Below are positions 45,903 through 55,782 of a DNA stretch of 64,000 bases, piece by piece. Positions within the stretch are counted from its first letter, which is position 1. Every line of letters begins with the position of its first letter. Position numbers and translations under genes: made by a program. This stretch comes from Synechococcus sp. A18-25c (GTDB taxonomy: Bacteria; Cyanobacteriota; Cyanobacteriia; PCC-6307; Cyanobiaceae): assembly GCF_014280035.1 (NCBI RefSeq), contig NZ_CP047957.1, positions 620,001 through 684,000 on the forward strand, given 5' to 3'. The notes beneath the pieces are model-generated. The model saw only the letters and a program-made list of their open reading frames with translations. It ran no database searches and was not told the origin of the DNA.

Positions 45903-47044
45903 TGAGCACTGCCGGTGCGAGCCAGAACCTGGATCAGAGAGTCCAATGTCTCATCGGGCAGGGTGCGATGCAGCACTAGACGGAGCCGGGCACAGCCTTC
46001 TGGCACCGTCGGTGGGCGGATCGCAACGGTGAGCAGACCCGCTTGCTCCAGCTCCCCCTGCAGGTCCAGTGAGGTTTGGTCGTCTCCTACTACGAGCGGC
46101 AGAATCGGACCGGTCCCCATCGGCCGCGTCCAGCCAGCGGTCTGCAGGCGGGCTCGCCAGATCTCGCCCCGTTGCAGCAGCTCCGCCCCCCAGCTGGGAT
46201 TGTCCTGGATCAGCTGCAAAGCAGCGAGGGCCGCCGCGGCCAACGAAGGTGCGAGTGCTGTGGTGTACCGGAAGGCCCCACTGCTCTGCAGCAGATGGTC
46301 GCCAAGAGCTTCGTCACAGGCCAGGAAAGCGCCGCCGCTACCGAAGGACTTGCCGAAGGTGCCACTGATCATGGTCACGTCGCTCATCCTGTACCCCAGT
46401 CCCCGCCCACCGTCACCCAGCACGCCGAGGGCGTGCGCTTCGTCGAGCAGCAGCTGTGCTCCGTGCTGCCGACACAGTGCGGATAGCTCAGTTAGTGCAG
46501 GACTAGTTCCCTCCATGCTGAACAGGCTTTCCGTGATCACCAGCAGCGGAGCGCCGGGACGATCGTCCCGGCATTGCAGCAGCAGATGCTCCAGTGCTTG
46601 TAAGTCGTTGTGGGCAAATCGCCGGAGGCGGGCTCCGCTGGCTTGCACGCCCACCAGCAGGGAGTGATGAATCAGCCGATCTGCAAGCACGATCGTGTGA
46701 CGGCCCGCCAGGGCGCTCACGGCCGCCAGATTGGCCTGGAAACCGCTGGGAAACAGCAGCACCCGTTCGCGTTCCAACCAGTGGGACAGAGCGGTTTCCA
46801 GTTGGTCATGCACGGGGCGTGTGCCGCTCACCAGGCGCGATCCAGCGGCTCCAGCACCACTTCGCAGCAGTTCCTCATGGGCTGCGGCGATCACAGCCGG
46901 ATGGCGGCACAGGCTCAGGTAGTCGTTACTGGCCAGATCCAGCAATCCCTCATCGGCAGTCGCCATCCCCGCTTGCAAGCGACCATCCTTCCCTGATGGA
47001 GACCAGGTGCGCAGCTGACGGCGGCGGGCCGGAGGAATGTTCAT
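45899..47044 (-). CDS. bioF: 8-amino-7-oxononanoate synthase
   Basis: The product has 381 residues from ATG 47044 (MNIPPARRRQLRTW); ATG 47065 is also in frame. This PLP enzyme condenses pimeloyl-thioester and L-alanine to KAPA. Blocks are LLDLASNDYLSLCRHP, GAAGSRLVSGTRPVHDQLE, LLDEAHALGVLGDGGRGLG and the PLP lysine in SGTFGKSFGSGGAF. It is the first gene of the bioF-esterase-bioC-bioD-small-peptide chain and is divergent from a BASS-family transporter, so the biotin promoter should lie between 47045 and about 47110. Confidence 0.96.
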   Translation of the reverse strand: MNIPPARRRQLRTWSPSGKDGRLQAGMATADEGLLDLASNDYLSLCRHPAVIAAAHEELLRSGAGAAGSRLVSGTRPVHDQLETALSHWLERERVLLFPSGFQANLAAVSALAGRHTIVLADRLIHHSLLVGVQASGARLRRFAHNDLQALEHLLLQCRDDRPGAPLLVITESLFSMEGTSPALTELSALCRQHGAQLLLDEAHALGVLGDGGRGLGYRMSDVTMISGTFGKSFGSGGAFLACDEALGDHLLQSSGAFRYTTALAPSLAAAALAALQLIQDNPSWGAELLQRGEIWRARLQTAGWTRPMGTGPILPLVVGDDQTSLDLQGELEQAGLLTVAIRPPTVPEGCARLRLVLHRTLPDETLDSLIQVLARTGSAQ

Positions 47045-47076
47045 GCCATCAGTCTCGGTCCCCACAGCCCAGCAGG

Positions 47077-48036
47077 ATGGTTGACGTTGTTTGGCTTATG
47101 CGGCCTCCATCCATGGCCCGTGCCCTGGAGCATTTCACCCTCCTCTTTCCTCTCTGGACTCTGTTGGCTGCTGTCCTGTCACTGATGCAGCCCGATTGGT
47201 TTAGCTGGGTGAGCGGACCTGTGATCGTTTGGTCGCTGGCGCTAATCATGCTGGGGATGGGTCTGGGTCTAGCTCCATCCGATTTCCGTCGGGTGCTGGT
47301 AGCGCCCCGGCCGGTTCTGCTCGGCGTGGTTTGTCAGTTTGTGGTGATGCCGTTGCTAGCAGCCTTGGTGGCCTGGGTGCTGGGTCTGGCACCGCCGTTG
47401 GCCGTTGGGTTGATTCTCGTGGGCTGCTGCCCCGGGGGCACCGCCAGCAATGTGGTCGCCCTGATTGCCAGAGCTGACATCGCTCTTTCGGTGGTGATGA
47501 CCTCGCTCAGCACGCTGCTGGCCGTGGTGTTGACACCTCTGCTCACCGGTCTGCTGGCGGGGCGTTACGTGCCCGTGGATGGTTGGACCCTGCTGGCCAA
47601 TGTGCTGCAGGTGGTGCTCGTTCCGGTGGCCTTGGGCGTGTCCCTCAAGCAGGGGCTTCCGCGCTTCGCTGCCCGTGTCGAGCCGTTGATGCCTCCGGTG
47701 GCCGTGCTCGCGATCGCGCTGATTGTGGGTGGAATTGTGGGCAGTCAGCAGGAGGTGCTGTTGCGCCAGGGAGGACTGCTCGTGCTGGCTACACTGCTGC
47801 TGCACGGCGGCGGGTTCCTGCTGGGTGGGCTGTTTTCGGCGTTGATGGGGGAATCGGTGCCGGCGCAACGCACCATCAGCATTGAAGTTGGCATGCAGAA
47901 CTCAGGATTGGCTGTCGTCCTGGCCCGCTCCGGTGGCTTTGCCAGCCCGCTGACCGCTTTGCCGGGTGCTATTTCAGCCGTGATCCATTCCCTGTTAGGA
48001 AGCCTGTTGGCGGCTCTGTGGCGGCAGCGTCCTTAG
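47077..48036 (+). CDS. Bile acid:sodium symporter (BASS) family transporter
   Basis: The product has about 319 residues and nine to ten membrane helices. Family blocks are LALIMLGMGLGLAPSDFRRV, LVGCCPGGTASNVVALIARA (the substrate/sodium-site crossover) and ISIEVGMQNSGLAVVLARSG. BASS proteins in plants and cyanobacteria carry small organic acids such as pyruvate, 2-ketoacids or bicarbonate with sodium; the substrate here is not determined. The start could be 47077, 47098 or 47113, and none has a clear ribosome-binding site. It is divergent from bioF. Confidence 0.88.
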   Translation: MVDVVWLMRPPSMARALEHFTLLFPLWTLLAAVLSLMQPDWFSWVSGPVIVWSLALIMLGMGLGLAPSDFRRVLVAPRPVLLGVVCQFVVMPLLAALVAWVLGLAPPLAVGLILVGCCPGGTASNVVALIARADIALSVVMTSLSTLLAVVLTPLLTGLLAGRYVPVDGWTLLANVLQVVLVPVALGVSLKQGLPRFAARVEPLMPPVAVLAIALIVGGIVGSQQEVLLRQGGLLVLATLLLHGGGFLLGGLFSALMGESVPAQRTISIEVGMQNSGLAVVLARSGGFASPLTALPGAISAVIHSLLGSLLAALWRQRP

Positions 48037-48045
48037 GATCGCCAC

Positions 48046-50820
48046 ATGCCGGATCCTGAGACCCAGGCTGCAAAGCCCGAAAGCGTGGGATCTCCGGATC
48101 CGGCGCAACTCTTTCCGTTTCCACTGGATGACTTTCAGTTGGACGCGATTGATGCGCTCAACCAGGGCCATTCGGTGGTGGTCAGCGCTCCCACGGGTTC
48201 AGGGAAAACGTTGATCGGTGAATACGCCATTCACAGGGCGATGGCGCATGGTCAGAAGGTTTTTTACACCACGCCCTTAAAGGCGTTGTCCAATCAGAAG
48301 CTGCGTGATTTCCGCGAGCAGTTCGGCGTTGAGAACGTCGGTCTGATGACCGGCGATCTCAGCGTCAATCGCGACGCATCGATCGTGGTCATGACCACGG
48401 AAATCTTCCGGAACATGCTTTACGCCGAGGCGGATGAGCATGACGACCCCCTGGCGGATGTGGAGGCCGTGGTGCTGGATGAGTGCCACTACATGAACGA
48501 TTCCCAGCGAGGAACTGTTTGGGAAGAATCCATCATTCACTGCCCGCCGGTTGTTCAGCTCGTCGCGCTGTCGGCAACGGTGGCCAATGCAGGGCAGCTC
48601 ACCGATTGGATTGAACGGGTCCATGGCCCCACCCGTTTGGTGCTCAGCGACTTCAGGCCGGTGCCGTTGCAGTTCAGCTTCTGCAGTGCCAAAGGGCTGC
48701 ATCCGCTCCTCAACGATGAGGGCACTGGACTGCATCCCAACTGCAAGGTCTGGCGTGCACCCAAGGGCCACAAGCGCAAGGGGCGTTCGCCTCGTCCTCC
48801 TCAGCCGGAGCCCCCGCCGATCAGTTTTGTGGTGGCGCAGATGGCTGAGCGCGACATGCTGCCGGCCATCTATTTTATTTTTAGCCGCCGCGGTTGTGAC
48901 AAGGCGGTGCGCGATCTTGGCGTGCAGTGTCTGGTCACGGACGCCGAGCAGGCTCGGATCCGAGATCGCCTGAAGGTTTACAGCGCTGCCAACCCGGAAG
49001 CGGTGCGCGATGGTCTGCATGCCGATGCTCTGCTCCGTGGCATTGCCGCTCATCACGCCGGGGTTCTGCCGGCCTGGAAAGAGTTGATTGAAGAGCTGTT
49101 TCAGCAGGGTTTGGTGAAGGTGGTGTTCGCCACCGAAACGCTTGCCGCAGGCATCAACATGCCCGCTCGCAGCACGGTGATCGCGTCTCTGTCGAAACGC
49201 ACTGAGCGTGGCCATCGCCCGCTGATGGCGAGTGAATTCCTGCAGATGGCCGGACGGGCCGGACGACGTGGCTTGGATTCCAAGGGTTATGTGGTCACGG
49301 TGCAAAGCCGATTCGAAGGGGTACGTGAGGCGGGTCAGTTGGCCACCAGCCCGGCAGACCCTCTGGTGAGTCAGTTCACGCCGAGTTACGGCATGGTTTT
49401 GAACCTCCTGCAGCGTCACGACCTGGCCAAGGCGCGCGAGCTGGTGGAACGCAGCTTTGGTCGTTATCTGGCCAGCCTTGACCTTGTGGAAGAGGAAGAG
49501 ATCCTCGAACAGCTGCGACTGCAGCTTGGGCAGTTGCAGGGATCAGCTGGTGATGTCCCCTGGGAAGATTTCGAGGACTACGAAAAGCGCCGGGGACGAT
49601 TGCGAGAGGAGCGTCGTCTGCTGCGCATCCTTCAGCAGCAGGCTGAAGAAACCTTGGCCCATGAACTCACGCTGGCCTTGCAGTTCGCCAGCGTTGGGAC
49701 CCTGGTCAGTCTGAAGTCGCCCCAGCTCAGAGGCGGAGTGACTCCCGCGGTGATCGTCCAGAAATGTGAGGGGCCAGGCCAGTTTCCGCTGCTGCTCTGT
49801 CTCACGCTCGACAATGTCTGGCTGCTGGTGCCGTGTCAGGCCGTGGTGAGCCTGCACGCCGAACTCAGCTGCCTTCAGGTGGAGGGTGTGCAAGCCCCTG
49901 AACTCAGCCGGCCCGGTGAATTGCGTCATGGTGACCAGCAAAGCGGTGGTCTGGCCCTTGCCGTGGGCCATATGGCTCAGCGGCATGACATGACCACGCC
50001 GCAGTACGACCTGGCGGGTGAAGTGCTGTCTCAGGCCCAGACCGTAAAGGATCTGGAAGCGGATCTCGAGGCGCATCCGGCCCATCGCTGGGGCGATCGC
50101 AAGCAGCTCAAGAAGCATCGCCGCCGCATGGAAGATCTGGAGGTGGAGATTGCCGAGCGCCAGCAGGTGTTGCATCACCGGGCGAACCGCCACTGGGACA
50201 CATTCCTTTCTCTCATGGAGATCCTTCAGCATTTTGCGGCTCTCGATGACCTGGAGCCCACGGAGATCGGCCGCACCGTTGCGGCCTTGCGAGGCGACAA
50301 CGAGCTGTGGCTCGGCTTGGCGCTGATGAGTGGTCATCTCGATGACCTGCCCCCGGCGGAACTGGCCGCAGTGTTTGAAGCCATCAGCACCGAAGTGAAT
50401 CGACCGGATCTGTGGAGTGGCTTCCCGCCGCCGGCACGGGCGGAAGAGGCGCTCCAGGATTTGTCTGGACTGCGGCGGGAACTGTTGCGGGCTCAGGAGC
50501 ACCACCAGGTGGTTGTGCCTGCCTGGTGGGAGCCCGAGCTGATGGGCCTCGTGGAGGCCTGGGCGAGTGGCACTTCCTGGAATGATCTGATCGCCAACAC
50601 GTCTCTGGATGAAGGCGATGTGGTGCGGATCATGCGCCGGACTGTGGATCTGCTGGCTCAGGTGCCCTACTGCGAAGCGATCAGTGAGCAGCTCCGCAGC
50701 AAGGCCCGTCAGGCGCTGAAGGCCATCAATCGCTTCCCCGTGGCCGAAGCCGATGATCTTCTCAAGGCCGCGGCGGCCGAGGCGGAGGGGCTGAATCCGG
50801 CAACCGAGCGGGCCGCTTAA
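48046..50820 (+). CDS. Ski2-like DExH-box RNA helicase
   Basis: The product has 924 residues. The helicase core has Q/I motif VVSAPTGSGKTLIGEYAIH (Walker A), TTPLKALSNQKLRDF (Ia), DECHYMND (DEVH/DExH box), LSATVAN (III), then FATETLAAGINMPARSTVIA (V) and QMAGRAGRRGLDSKGY (VI). This is the Ski2/Mtr4 subfamily. A long C-terminal region resembling DSHCT follows (VPYCEAISEQLRSKARQALK). In eukaryotes such helicases feed RNA to exosomes, and plastid ISE2 is a relative. In cyanobacteria a role in RNA processing is inferred. The gap to the upstream BASS gene is 9 bp, so they may share a transcript. Confidence 0.92.
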   Translation: MPDPETQAAKPESVGSPDPAQLFPFPLDDFQLDAIDALNQGHSVVVSAPTGSGKTLIGEYAIHRAMAHGQKVFYTTPLKALSNQKLRDFREQFGVENVGLMTGDLSVNRDASIVVMTTEIFRNMLYAEADEHDDPLADVEAVVLDECHYMNDSQRGTVWEESIIHCPPVVQLVALSATVANAGQLTDWIERVHGPTRLVLSDFRPVPLQFSFCSAKGLHPLLNDEGTGLHPNCKVWRAPKGHKRKGRSPRPPQPEPPPISFVVAQMAERDMLPAIYFIFSRRGCDKAVRDLGVQCLVTDAEQARIRDRLKVYSAANPEAVRDGLHADALLRGIAAHHAGVLPAWKELIEELFQQGLVKVVFATETLAAGINMPARSTVIASLSKRTERGHRPLMASEFLQMAGRAGRRGLDSKGYVVTVQSRFEGVREAGQLATSPADPLVSQFTPSYGMVLNLLQRHDLAKARELVERSFGRYLASLDLVEEEEILEQLRLQLGQLQGSAGDVPWEDFEDYEKRRGRLREERRLLRILQQQAEETLAHELTLALQFASVGTLVSLKSPQLRGGVTPAVIVQKCEGPGQFPLLLCLTLDNVWLLVPCQAVVSLHAELSCLQVEGVQAPELSRPGELRHGDQQSGGLALAVGHMAQRHDMTTPQYDLAGEVLSQAQTVKDLEADLEAHPAHRWGDRKQLKKHRRRMEDLEVEIAERQQVLHHRANRHWDTFLSLMEILQHFAALDDLEPTEIGRTVAALRGDNELWLGLALMSGHLDDLPPAELAAVFEAISTEVNRPDLWSGFPPPARAEEALQDLSGLRRELLRAQEHHQVVVPAWWEPELMGLVEAWASGTSWNDLIANTSLDEGDVVRIMRRTVDLLAQVPYCEAISEQLRSKARQALKAINRFPVAEADDLLKAAAAEAEGLNPATERAA

Positions 50821-50836
50821 TCAGCCTTTCGCCTCA

Positions 50837-52234
50837 TCAGCCTTGGCAGATGGCCATCGCAGCGGGATCCACGATGCGATCAAATTCTTCACCGGTCACA
50901 TAGCCCAGTTCAAGGGCGGCTTCGCGCAAGCTTGAACCCTGGTCATGGGCATGCTTCGCAATGGCACTGGCCTTGTCGTAGCCGATGACCGGAGCAAGGG
51001 GCGTCACCAGCATCAGCGACTGTTCCAGGTAGGACTGAATGCGTTTGGCGTTGGGTTCGATCCCCTCGACCATCGACACCCGGAAGCAGCGGCAGGCATC
51101 CGTTAGCAGGGTGATGGCCTGCAGCAGGTTGAAACCGATCAGGGGTTTGTAGACGTTCATCTGCAGATGTCCGCCGGAGCCAGCCATGGCCACAGCGGCG
51201 TCGAGACCGATCACCTGCGTGCAAACCATCGCCATGGCCTCACACTGAGTTGGGTTCACCTTGCCCGGCATGATCGAGCTGCCCGGCTCATTGGCGGGCA
51301 GCTCCAGCTCATTCAGCCCAGCCCTGGGTCCGCAGGCGAGCAAGCGGATGTCGTTGGCGATCTTGAGCAAGCTCACCGCCAGCTGCCGCAGCTGACCCAT
51401 CGCATTCACCAGGCCGTCATGGCCTGCCATCACCGCGAACTTGTTGGGGGCTGTGCTGAATGGCAGGCCCGTGACCTTGGCCAGTTCCGCGGCAGCCTGC
51501 TCAGCGAAGCCGTTAGGCGCATTGAGTCCGGTTCCGACAGCTGTGCCTCCCAGGGGTAGCGGCAGCACTTCACTGAGGCTGGCATCGATGCGTTGGGCGG
51601 CCATGCCGATCTGGTCTCGCCAGGCCGAGGCCTCTTGGCCAAGGGTGAGCGGCACCGCATCTTGAAGATGCGTCCGACCGATCTTCACGATCGTCTCCCA
51701 GGCCGTCGCTTTGGCCGCGAAAGCAGCCTGCAGACACTCCAATTCCGGCAGCAATCGCCGAGTGATGCCCTCAACGGCTGCCACATGGATCGCCGCTGGA
51801 AACGCGTCGTTGGTCGATTGCGAGCAGTTGACGTGGTCGTTTGGATGCACGGGGTGGTGGCTCCCTAGCGGTTCTCCCGCAGCCTGGGAGGCCAGGTTGC
51901 TGATGACCTCATTGAGGTTCATGTTGGTTTGCGTGCCGCTCCCGGTTTGCCAGACCCGCAGGGGGAACTGGGCGTCGTGCTGTCCTTCGGCCACGGCGAT
52001 GGCTGCTGCCACGATCTGTTCACAGCGCTCTTGATCCAGCACCCCAAGCCGTGCATTGGTGATGGCTGCTGCCTGTTTGATCCGCGCCAGAGCGTGGATC
52101 AATTCTGCAGGCATCTGGTCGGAGGCGATCGCGAAGTTTTGCAGTGATCGCTGGGTCTGGGCGCCCCAGAGCGCCTCAATGGGCACCTCCACGGCACCCA
52201 TGCTGTCGGTTTCGATCCGTGTCGCTTCAGGCAT
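50837..52234 (-). CDS. fumC: Fumarate hydratase class II
   Basis: The product has 465 residues. It hydrates fumarate to L-malate. The superfamily signature [35 protein letters not shown] (substrate binding) and [24 protein letters not shown] block are present. It is the cofactor-free class II type. It lies downstream of purB on the same strand with a tiny membrane ORF between. PurB and the urea/aspartate routes release fumarate, so co-location is biochemically sensible, though it could be coincidental. Confidence 0.97.
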   Translation of the reverse strand: MPEATRIETDSMGAVEVPIEALWGAQTQRSLQNFAIASDQMPAELIHALARIKQAAAITNARLGVLDQERCEQIVAAAIAVAEGQHDAQFPLRVWQTGSGTQTNMNLNEVISNLASQAAGEPLGSHHPVHPNDHVNCSQSTNDAFPAAIHVAAVEGITRRLLPELECLQAAFAAKATAWETIVKIGRTHLQDAVPLTLGQEASAWRDQIGMAAQRIDASLSEVLPLPLGGTAVGTGLNAPNGFAEQAAAELAKVTGLPFSTAPNKFAVMAGHDGLVNAMGQLRQLAVSLLKIANDIRLLACGPRAGLNELELPANEPGSSIMPGKVNPTQCEAMAMVCTQVIGLDAAVAMAGSGGHLQMNVYKPLIGFNLLQAITLLTDACRCFRVSMVEGIEPNAKRIQSYLEQSLMLVTPLAPVIGYDKASAIAKHAHDQGSSLREAALELGYVTGEEFDRIVDPAAMAICQG

Positions 52235-52252
52235 TCCAGGCCAGCAGAAGGT

Positions 52253-52360
52253 TCATGAGCGCGGGCCCGCGCCGGGCCGCAGCACCAGAGCGATGATCAG
52301 CAGCATGCCGCTGACACTCACCACCACATAGATCCAGTCTGCGTAGGGGGTCCAGAACAT
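52253..52360 (-). CDS. Putative 35-residue membrane peptide between purB and fumC
   Basis: The short frame from ATG 52360 encodes MFWTPYADWIYVVVSVSGML, continuing with a hydrophobic stretch LIIALVLRP and ending AGPRS. This is a plausible single membrane helix with a basic end. It begins 15 bp after purB and ends 18 bp before fumC on the same strand. No strong ribosome-binding site is seen and the family is unknown. It could be a real micro-protein or chance. Confidence 0.45.
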   Translation of the reverse strand: MFWTPYADWIYVVVSVSGMLLIIALVLRPGAGPRS

Positions 52361-52375
52361 GCCGTAATCGCCAAA

Positions 52376-53671
52376 TCAGAGTCCGAGACGGTCCCAGATC
52401 ACCCCCAGATTCTGCTGGTGCAGCTCGGTGCTGAAGCAGTCATTGAGCTGCTCAGGGGTGAGCTTCGCGGTGACGTCCGGATCGGCCGCCAGGTTGGCTC
52501 GGAAGTCGCCTCCATCGGTGTTCCAGGCGGTGTGTGCATTGCGCTGCACCACGCGATAAGCCTCTTCTCTGCTCATCCCTGCGTCCACGAGGCCCAGTAG
52601 CACCCGTTGGCTGAACACCACGCCGCCGTAGACATTCATGTTGCGGAGCATGTTGCCTGGGTAGACCCCGAGGCCAGCCACCACGGCGGTCATCTCGCGC
52701 AGCATGAAATGCAGCGTGACAGAACAGTCGGGAAGCATCATCCGTTCGGTCGAACTGTGGCTGATGTCCCGTTCATGCCAGAGGGCCACGTTTTCCAGTG
52801 CGGCCACGACGTAACTGCGAAGCACCCGGGCCAGGCCGCTGATGCGTTCGCTGCGAATCGGATTGCGCTTGTGGGGCATGGCTGAGCTGCCTTTCTGCCC
52901 TTTGGCGAAGCTTTCTTCCACTTCCAGCACATCGGTGCGTTGCAGGTTGCGGATTTCTGTGGCGAAGCGATCCAGTGATGCGCCAACCAGGGCCAGCGTC
53001 TGGATGTAGTCAGCGTGGCGATCGCGAGAGATCACCTGCGTGCTGGCGGTGTCGGGCGTCAGGCCGAGGCGCTCGCAGGTGAGACGTTCTACCTCAGGGT
53101 CGGTATTGGCGTAAGTGCCCATGGCGCCGCTGACTTGGCCCACGGCCACATCACCCTCCAGCCGCTCCAGTCGTTCGGCATTGCGCCGGGTTTCAGCTAG
53201 CCAGCCAGCCAGCTTGAAGCCGAAGGTGATCGGCTCACCATGGATGGCATGGGAGCGGCCGATCATCACCGTGGATTTATGTTCCGCAGCCAGTTTGGCA
53301 ATGGCGGCATCCAGTGCCGCCAGCTCCTTGCGCAGCAGCGCCACCGAGGCCTTGAGCTGGAGTGCAACACCCGTATCCAGCACATCACTGCTGGTCATGC
53401 CCACATGGATGTAGCGCCCAGCATCACCCACGTGTTCATTCACGTTGGTCAGGAACGCGATCACGTCGTGACGCACTTCTGCCTCGATTTCCAGGATCCG
53501 CTCGGGTTCAAAAGCCGCTTTGCTGCGGATGTCAGCCATCGCCGCTTCGGGAACGCGTCCCAGGCTGCAGTTGGCTTCACAGGCAGCCACTTCCACATCG
53601 AGCCAGCTCTGGTACTTGGCCCGGTCGGTCCAGATCTCGCCCATTTCGGGCAGGGTGTAGCGCTCGATCAA
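52376..53671 (-). CDS. purB: Adenylosuccinate lyase
   Basis: The product has 431 residues. It cleaves SAICAR and adenylosuccinate, releasing fumarate, in purine biosynthesis. The signature SSAMPHKRNPIRSE (catalytic loop) is near residue 266. The N-terminal MIERYTLPEMGEIWTDRAKY and TSSDVLDTGVALQL are typical of the bacterial enzyme. It belongs to the same superfamily as fumC, which lies downstream, but the two differ clearly in the signature loop. Confidence 0.97.
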   Translation of the reverse strand: MIERYTLPEMGEIWTDRAKYQSWLDVEVAACEANCSLGRVPEAAMADIRSKAAFEPERILEIEAEVRHDVIAFLTNVNEHVGDAGRYIHVGMTSSDVLDTGVALQLKASVALLRKELAALDAAIAKLAAEHKSTVMIGRSHAIHGEPITFGFKLAGWLAETRRNAERLERLEGDVAVGQVSGAMGTYANTDPEVERLTCERLGLTPDTASTQVISRDRHADYIQTLALVGASLDRFATEIRNLQRTDVLEVEESFAKGQKGSSAMPHKRNPIRSERISGLARVLRSYVVAALENVALWHERDISHSSTERMMLPDCSVTLHFMLREMTAVVAGLGVYPGNMLRNMNVYGGVVFSQRVLLGLVDAGMSREEAYRVVQRNAHTAWNTDGGDFRANLAADPDVTAKLTPEQLNDCFSTELHQQNLGVIWDRLGL

Positions 53672-53739
53672 GGGATCGCAGTCGAACGGTCAATCCATGA
53701 CCATACGGTGACGCAGGTGCAACACCCTTTGGCTCGGCG

Positions 53740-53955
53740 TCAAGCCGAACGGAGGCGGCGATGGTCGACTTCCCACTGCACATGCTGGCCCCAGGCTTGC
53801 TGACGCACCCGGCACACACCACCCCGACATTCGATCACCTGGAAGGGAGGGAGATCGTTTGGGTGATTTTCAATGGTCACGAAGGTGCCGGGGTGCAGGA
53901 GTTCCAGCACGTTGCGACGCCTCTTGCACTGATGCGGGGGGTGCTTGGCTGACAT
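53740..53955 (-). CDS. Small conserved hypothetical protein
   Basis: The product has 71 residues. After a basic N-terminus it has a compact beta-rich pattern: LELLHPGTFVTIENHP, LPPFQVIECRGGVCRVRQQA, VQWEVDHRRLRSA. This looks like an SH3-like or KOW-type small barrel, by eye only. It lies 68 bp upstream of purB on the same strand and divergent to tlyA. The start may be a few codons later, since the first 15 residues are not compact. The function is unknown. Confidence 0.65.
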   Translation of the reverse strand: MSAKHPPHQCKRRRNVLELLHPGTFVTIENHPNDLPPFQVIECRGGVCRVRQQAWGQHVQWEVDHRRLRSA

Positions 53956-54053
53956 GTCCGGTCAACGGCTCGGATCGATCTTCTCGGAGTTGTTTGGGGT
54001 CCTCAGTGAACCTCACAATTTTGTTCCGATTTGCCCTCTGCTTTTATGAAGAA

Positions 54054-54881
54054 ATGGCCCGAAAACGCCGTCTGGATCTGCATCTCCTCACGTTGGGACT
54101 GGCGTCATCACGTCAGCAGGCCCAGCAGCTGATTCGTGCCGGCAAGGTTCGCGACGTCAATGGTCAACGCCTGGAGAAGCCGGGTCAGGAGATTTCGGAA
54201 GCTGCGCAACTGCGGGTTGAACAGCCACCACGTTTCGTGTCCAGGGGTGGGGAGAAATTGCTGGGTGCTTTGGAGGCGTTCCCCGTCTCAGTGACGGAAA
54301 GGGTTTGCCTGGATGGGGGGATTTCCACCGGCGGCTTCACCGATTGCCTTCTCCAACACGGGGCAAGCCGCGTCTACGGCATCGATGTGGGCTATGGGCA
54401 AACGGCCTGGAGTCTGCGCACCGATGAGCGGGTGGTGCTGCGCGAACGCACCAATCTCAGGCGTCTGACGGCAGAGGAGTTGTATGAGCAGGGCGATCCA
54501 CGGCCGACGCTTGCGGTGGCCGATGTGTCGTTCATCTCGTTAGGGCTGGTGTTGCCGTCCTTGCGTGCCCTGATGGTGACCGAGGGTTCCCACGCTTCCA
54601 GTTGTGAAGCCATCGTGCTGGTGAAGCCTCAGTTCGAGGTGGGACGAGAACGGGTCGGCAAAGGGGGGGTTGTGCGCGATCCGGAGGCCCATGCCGATGC
54701 CATCGCCGGGGTCATGGCTCAGGCAGTTCCTTTGGGATGGCAAGCCTCTGGACTTGTGGGTTCACCCATCACCGGACCGGCAGGAAATCATGAGTACCTG
54801 CTTTGGCTCGCGTCAGCCGATCAACCCATAGTGAGCACATCCCAAATCGAGCGTGTGGTCAGCGCAACCTTGAGAATTTGA
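54054..54881 (+). CDS. tlyA: TlyA family rRNA 2'-O-methyltransferase/hemolysin-like protein
   Basis: The product has 275 residues from ATG 54054 (MARKRRLDLHLLTLGLASSR). The N-terminal S4 RNA-binding domain (SRQQAQQLIRAGKVRDVNGQ) is followed by an FtsJ-like methyltransferase: CLDGGISTGGFTDCLL (SAM site; the usual DxGxSTGGFTD reads D-G-G-I-STGGFTD), VYGIDVGYGQ, ADVSFISLGLVL and VKPQFEVGR. In mycobacteria TlyA methylates 16S and 23S rRNA. The upstream open frame to 53859 overlaps the divergent small gene and is not conserved. Confidence 0.9.
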   Translation: MARKRRLDLHLLTLGLASSRQQAQQLIRAGKVRDVNGQRLEKPGQEISEAAQLRVEQPPRFVSRGGEKLLGALEAFPVSVTERVCLDGGISTGGFTDCLLQHGASRVYGIDVGYGQTAWSLRTDERVVLRERTNLRRLTAEELYEQGDPRPTLAVADVSFISLGLVLPSLRALMVTEGSHASSCEAIVLVKPQFEVGRERVGKGGVVRDPEAHADAIAGVMAQAVPLGWQASGLVGSPITGPAGNHEYLLWLASADQPIVSTSQIERVVSATLRI

Positions 54882-54896
54882 AAGGGCTGGGTGGCC

Positions 54897-55268
<372 letters not shown>

Positions 55269-55496
55269 TCAGACGCGGTTTGAGGAGGTGGGGTAGGGCA
55301 ACGGATTCAGTCTCAGACCTGCTTCAGCTGCATCAGAGCAGACCCTTTCAGCGTCATCTCTGCACAGGGTGATGAGCCCGTCGGCCAGGAGCTCCCAATG
55401 CTCCGACTCGAAGTAGGTCTGAAGCCAGAGAATCCCGTGGACGCTCGCTGGAACCACTCGGAAGGAAGTGCCTTCAGCGAGCAAACGGAGATCCAT
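55269..55496 (-). CDS. Small conserved hypothetical protein upstream of glnB
   Basis: The product has 75 residues: MDLRLLAEGTSFRVVPASVH, ILWLQTYFESEHWELLADGL, then an acidic helix with two Cys (CRDDAERVCSDAAEAG) and a short Pro-rich end. It is soluble, without a recognised domain. It lies 33 bp upstream of glnB on the same strand, so any glnB promoter either precedes this gene or lies within it. The composition is protein-like throughout. The function is unknown. Confidence 0.65.
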   Translation of the reverse strand: MDLRLLAEGTSFRVVPASVHGILWLQTYFESEHWELLADGLITLCRDDAERVCSDAAEAGLRLNPLPYPTSSNRV

Positions 55497-55566
55497 GTAG
55501 GAGCCGCAGACTACGTTTCCATTACGGCCTGCGGCTCTCTCGAGAGATGTACGCGTTGCTACAGAA

Positions 55567-55782
55567 TTAGGAGTTGAGCTGGGCCTCTGCCTGCGCGCGG
55601 CGATGTTGATAAACGCTGCCGCGGTAATGGAGTTCCACGGTGGACTCGGCTGCTGGGGCGTGGCTTAAAGGGGCGTCGTAGTGCCGGCCGCGGTAGGTGT
55701 GGTCCACGCTGGCGTGGCTGAGGCGCTCGTGGTCTGCGGGGTTGTAGGTGACTCCGCGATAAGTGCGCTCTTGGGTCTTCAT
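55567..55782 (-). CDS. DUF4278 family protein with three YRG repeats
   Basis: The product has 71 residues from ATG 55782 (MKTQERTYRGVTYNPADHER). Three repeats of the form (T/H)YRG-x-x-Y are seen: TYRGVTY, TYRGRHY and HYRGSVY, the hallmark of DUF4278. The family is small and of unknown function, found in cyanobacteria. The frame remains open to 56013 upstream, but those residues are not conserved. The ATG is followed at once by the first repeat. Confidence 0.75.
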   Translation of the reverse strand: MKTQERTYRGVTYNPADHERLSHASVDHTYRGRHYDAPLSHAPAAESTVELHYRGSVYQHRRAQAEAQLNS

